Assembly (NCBI GenBank): GCA_902489185.1
Contig: CABTZC010000110.1
Coordinates: 1-6,942 of the forward strand
Length of the DNA stretch: 6,942 nt
From: an uncultured Brevibacterium sp.
Lineage (GTDB): Bacteria; Actinomycetota; Actinomycetes; Actinomycetales; Brevibacteriaceae
Reading direction: 5' to 3'
Part shown: positions 4,850 through 6,942 of the stretch, in pieces
How positions within the stretch are numbered: the first letter of the stretch is position 1
Layout: the number at the start of each line of letters is the position of its first letter
Translations under genes and position numbers: made by a program
The notes under the pieces: model-generated
Told to the model about the DNA's origin: nothing
Database searches by the model: none
What the model saw: the letters and a program-made list of their open reading frames with translations, nothing else

Positions 4850-6548
4850 CCACGCGGGTTCCCCGCTTCTTGCTGTACGAAACCGTGCCACCTTGGAACT
4901 TTTGGCGGAAACCGCTACCGGATTTATATGGGTCCGAGGTGGGATAACCTAACCGACCCTGCTCCCACCCGTGTTTCTTCCAGGTTCTACGAATCGCACC
5001 TTTTGTATAGTGCGTACCGGTTTTTTTAGACCAGTGAATGCTGCCGTTCTCAAAATGCTGGACTGCACCAGGCCTCTTGCCACTGATCTTCTTCGCAGTG
5101 CTGACCGGGTACTTCACGCTGTACTTTTTACGCTCCCACTTTTTATGGAACTTACCCCACACGGGGTAGGTGCCACGCGAGTGCTGAATGATCGCTCCAC
5201 CTTCAAAGCTTTGGCGCCGCCCGTGACCAATTTTGTAACGCTCCGACTTGGGGAATCCAAGCCGTCCCTGTTCCCGCCCGTACTTGGACCAGACTTTACG
5301 TATAGACCATGAGTACGCCGAGAAATACACGCCCCGCTTTGACTGGTACACCACACCGTTTTTGAACTTCTGGTACACGCCTTTGCCAGATTTGCGCTGT
5401 CGCTGTTGCGGTGGCCCGGTTCGATCTGGGTGCTTGCTGTAGTATTTCTTAATCCCTTTCGACGCAATGGGCACAGTCGGCTGGGAAACCCGCAACTTTG
5501 GCAACTGCCTGTATAGCCCGTTACCCGGACAGTCCGTGTACCCTACGTCCCGGTGCCCAAACACGCGCGGCAAAATCCGCTTCGTGCCCTTCTTGTACTT
5601 TGACGTTGCACCTTTGGACGTGAGTTTGACCTTGCCACTGGGGTCATATCCCCACAGCTTGCCCTGCCACCGCACAATTTTCTTCAGCGAGCTCAGCGTC
5701 GACGAATTCACCGGCTTGTTGTATGTGCCCAGCACCGCAACACCAAACGTGCTGGTGTTGAACCCACCGGCGTGTGCCCCAATCACTGCGTCGGTGAGCC
5801 CGCCGGAACGTGCCTCATAGATGTTGCCCCATTTGTCGACAATCATGTTGTATCCGATGTCGCACCATTTGCGACCGTTCTGGTGGTATCCCTGGATACC
5901 GCGCAGAATGGATGGCACCTGGGACTTTGAGTATGAGTTGGATCCCGCGGTGTGGTGAATGACCACGGCCTTATTCACTTTGGTTTCTTCCACGGGGCAG
6001 CCCTTGCGTGGCCCTTTCGCTCCCCACGCCTTGCGGGAGGTGTAGGTGAACCCACCAATCTTGGAACCGCCTGCAGCATGAGCTGGCGCAGCGCCTGCGA
6101 CAGCCCCACCTGGACGCACGTTGCCCGTTATCCCAGTCTCGGCAATATACAGGTCAGATTTTTGTTCGGTACGAACTTCGACGGACGTACCTTCTGGCAC
6201 AACCAACGGCTCGGTGCCCTGCAGCGACTGTGCGGCTTCACCCGTCCCAGCGTCAGGCCCGTCTGCGTCGTCAACTGGTAGCTCTTTCCACCCGCTCCAC
6301 TGACCGTTGTGGTCCTTGGAACGGTATTCGGCTTTTTCAATCCCAGTGTTGCCTTGCCACGTAGCGCCTACTACAGACACTTTGGCTTTAGGCGTTTCCA
6401 CCTTCTTGATTTGCCCACGTGAAACACTGATTTCACGGGTTTTCGTCTCTGGCCCCTTGGCTTGAGTCTCCAAGGCGGGCAACGGTGCAACAACGAGACC
6501 AATAGCGAGGGTTATGGATGTAAGAATGCGCGGGAGCGAAGTTGGCAT
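4836..6548 (-). CDS. Secreted N-acetylmuramoyl-L-alanine amidase with LGFP repeats
   Basis: Cell-wall hydrolase cleaving the bond between MurNAc and L-alanine of the stem peptide; 570 residues, exported. An N-terminal signal peptide (hydrophobic 8-25, likely cut near residue 30) is followed by a beta-rich domain typical of actinobacterial amidases (about 35-140; WSGWKELPVDD, GTEPLVV). The zinc amidase (Amidase_2/PGRP) domain spans about 166-352: TSRKAWGA at the start, zinc ligands His198, His332 (FGHRDV) and Cys340 (TDCPG), and catalytic Tyr233 in GYN. The His332-Cys340 spacing equals that of T7 lysozyme. From about 389 come LGFP-type wall-binding repeats: clear motifs GRLGFPKSERY (428-438) and GRLGYPTSDPY (531-541), a degenerate one at 480-487, and a final half repeat ending in VAWGK. 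The tail is very rich in Lys and Arg. ATG 6548 has AGGAAG eight bases upstream. Probable roles are wall remodelling or cell separation; an autolysin or anti-competitor role is also possible. Confidence 0.93.
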   Translation of the reverse strand: MPTSLPRILTSITLAIGLVVAPLPALETQAKGPETKTREISVSRGQIKKVETPKAKVSVVGATWQGNTGIEKAEYRSKDHNGQWSGWKELPVDDADGPDAGTGEAAQSLQGTEPLVVPEGTSVEVRTEQKSDLYIAETGITGNVRPGGAVAGAAPAHAAGGSKIGGFTYTSRKAWGAKGPRKGCPVEETKVNKAVVIHHTAGSNSYSKSQVPSILRGIQGYHQNGRKWCDIGYNMIVDKWGNIYEARSGGLTDAVIGAHAGGFNTSTFGVAVLGTYNKPVNSSTLSSLKKIVRWQGKLWGYDPSGKVKLTSKGATSKYKKGTKRILPRVFGHRDVGYTDCPGNGLYRQLPKLRVSQPTVPIASKGIKKYYSKHPDRTGPPQQRQRKSGKGVYQKFKNGVVYQSKRGVYFSAYSWSIRKVWSKYGREQGRLGFPKSERYKIGHGRRQSFEGGAIIQHSRGTYPVWGKFHKKWERKKYSVKYPVSTAKKISGKRPGAVQHFENGSIHWSKKTGTHYTKGAIRRTWKKHGWEQGRLGYPTSDPYKSGSGFRQKFQGGTVSYSKKRGTRVAWGK

Positions 6549-6556
6549 AGGTGAAA

Positions 6557-6562
6557 CTTCCT
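6557..6562 (-). promoter_or_regulatory. Ribosome binding site of the amidase gene
   Basis: AGGAAG on the minus strand, eight bases before ATG 6548. It supports the start that gives a proper signal peptide. Confidence 0.6.
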
Positions 6563-6577
6563 GTCACTCATCACCTA

Positions 6578-6599
6578 ACAATATTCCTTCGAATATTGT
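6578..6599. promoter_or_regulatory. Palindrome upstream of the amidase, candidate operator
   Basis: Perfect nine-base arms ACAATATTC (6578-6586) and GAATATTGT (6591-6599) flank the four bases CTTC. On the minus strand TACAAT (6600-6595), a good -10 match, overlaps the outer edge of one arm, and the other arm contains TATTGT, also a TANNNT box. The palindrome lies 30-51 bases before the amidase ATG and 32 bases after the stop of the upstream lyase gene. A repressor bound here would cover the -10 and start site. It could instead be a hairpin ending the lyase transcript, but the arms are AT-rich and no T-run follows. Confidence 0.45.
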
Positions 6600-6631
6600 A
6601 ACTTCTACTCCCGTGCGTGTGTAGGGTGTTT

Positions 6632-6942
6632 CTACGCCCGTGCCAAAATGTTCCGCGCCTGCTGAAGCAACGGCTCGTCGATCATCTGGCCCTGGTACGT
6701 CCACGCGCCGGCATCCGCACTCGAAGCCGCCTGGATCACACCGCGCGCCCATTCGAGCTGTTCACCCGATGGCCTGAATGCGTCCCGCACAACTTCCACG
6801 TGCTTGGGGTGGATGAGCGCCTTGGCATCAAAACCGCAGTTGACTGCATCATCGGCTTCCACGCCGAGGTCGTCCAAGTTGTCGATGTCTGTCCACACCG
6901 AGTCGATGGCGAGTTTTCCGTGCGCCTTGGCTGCCATGAGCA
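6632..6942 (-). CDS. CitE/HpcH-HpaI family acyl-CoA lyase, C-terminal part
   Basis: The last 103 or so residues of a CitE-like protein; the start lies beyond the right edge. The family are TIM-barrel, Mg-dependent enzymes that cleave or form beta-hydroxyacyl-CoA esters (citrate lyase beta subunit, malyl-CoA and citramalyl-CoA lyases). Typical C-terminal landmarks are present: an AIDSVWTDIDNLDDLGVEA segment matching the barrel strand and the following helix, GFDAKALIHPKHVEVV with the conserved IHP, and the terminal GQMIDEPLLQQARNILARA, in which MID supplies the conserved Asp of the lid that closes over a neighbouring subunit. The protein ends normally in a TAG stop at 6632-6634. Substrate cannot be assigned: the catalytic N-terminal half is missing and no citrate lyase alpha or gamma subunit gene is in view. 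It is on the same strand as the amidase, but the 83-bp gap with a palindrome argues for separate control. Confidence 0.88.
   Translation of the reverse strand, partial: LMAAKAHGKLAIDSVWTDIDNLDDLGVEADDAVNCGFDAKALIHPKHVEVVRDAFRPSGEQLEWARGVIQAASSADAGAWTYQGQMIDEPLLQQARNILARA

Noticed and set aside
4433..4891. Minus-strand open frame of 152 codons across glnK
   Set aside because: It covers the antisense of an unmistakable PII gene and has no supporting start signal.
1..6942. CRISPR arrays, tRNA or rRNA genes, insertion sequences
   Set aside because: I saw no regularly spaced repeats, no tRNA-like cloverleaf sequence and no transposase motifs or terminal inverted repeats.

Overview
This window looks like chromosomal DNA of an Actinomycetota (high-GC Gram-positive) bacterium. 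The evidence is the GC-rich coding sequence, GTG starts, TANNNT-type -10 boxes placed directly before start codons, an amtB-glnK pair, and a secreted peptidoglycan amidase with C-terminal LGFP repeats. I cannot name the genus from sequence alone.

Layout. Positions 1-702 (minus, running off the left edge) encode a peptide deformylase with all three signature motifs and an N-terminal extension. Diverging from it is a small unrecognised gene (859-1194, plus) of 111 residues. It converges, with only 15 bp between stop codons, on a two-gene minus-strand cassette: abiEi-like antitoxin (2783-2151) followed by abiEii-like nucleotidyltransferase toxin (2142-1210). This is a type IV toxin-antitoxin / abortive-infection pair of the AbiE/MenAT class, and it reads as an accessory insertion between housekeeping genes.

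A strikingly AT-rich intergenic region (2784-3108) separates the AbiE cassette from the divergent ammonium uptake operon amtB (3109-4413) and glnK (4469-4807). It carries a repeated 10-bp element on an 11-bp period that resembles an actinobacterial nitrogen-control (GlnR-like) operator. AmtB would be the ammonium channel and GlnK its PII partner, which blocks the channel and signals nitrogen status. No glnD follows glnK inside this window.

The glnK operon ends convergently against a 570-residue secreted N-acetylmuramoyl-L-alanine amidase (6548-4836, minus) with a signal peptide, an actinobacterial N-terminal domain, a zinc amidase (PGRP/Amidase_2) domain and a lysine-rich LGFP repeat tail. 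A hairpin spans the amidase stop codon, and a perfect 9-bp-arm palindrome lies in its upstream region over a possible -10 box. The right edge (6632-6942, minus, 5' truncated) is the C-terminus of a CitE/HpcH-HpaI family acyl-CoA lyase.

Nothing here is clearly a new system. The most worthwhile leads are the AbiE cassette with its tightly apposed orphan gene, the repeat array before amtB, and the palindrome controlling the amidase.
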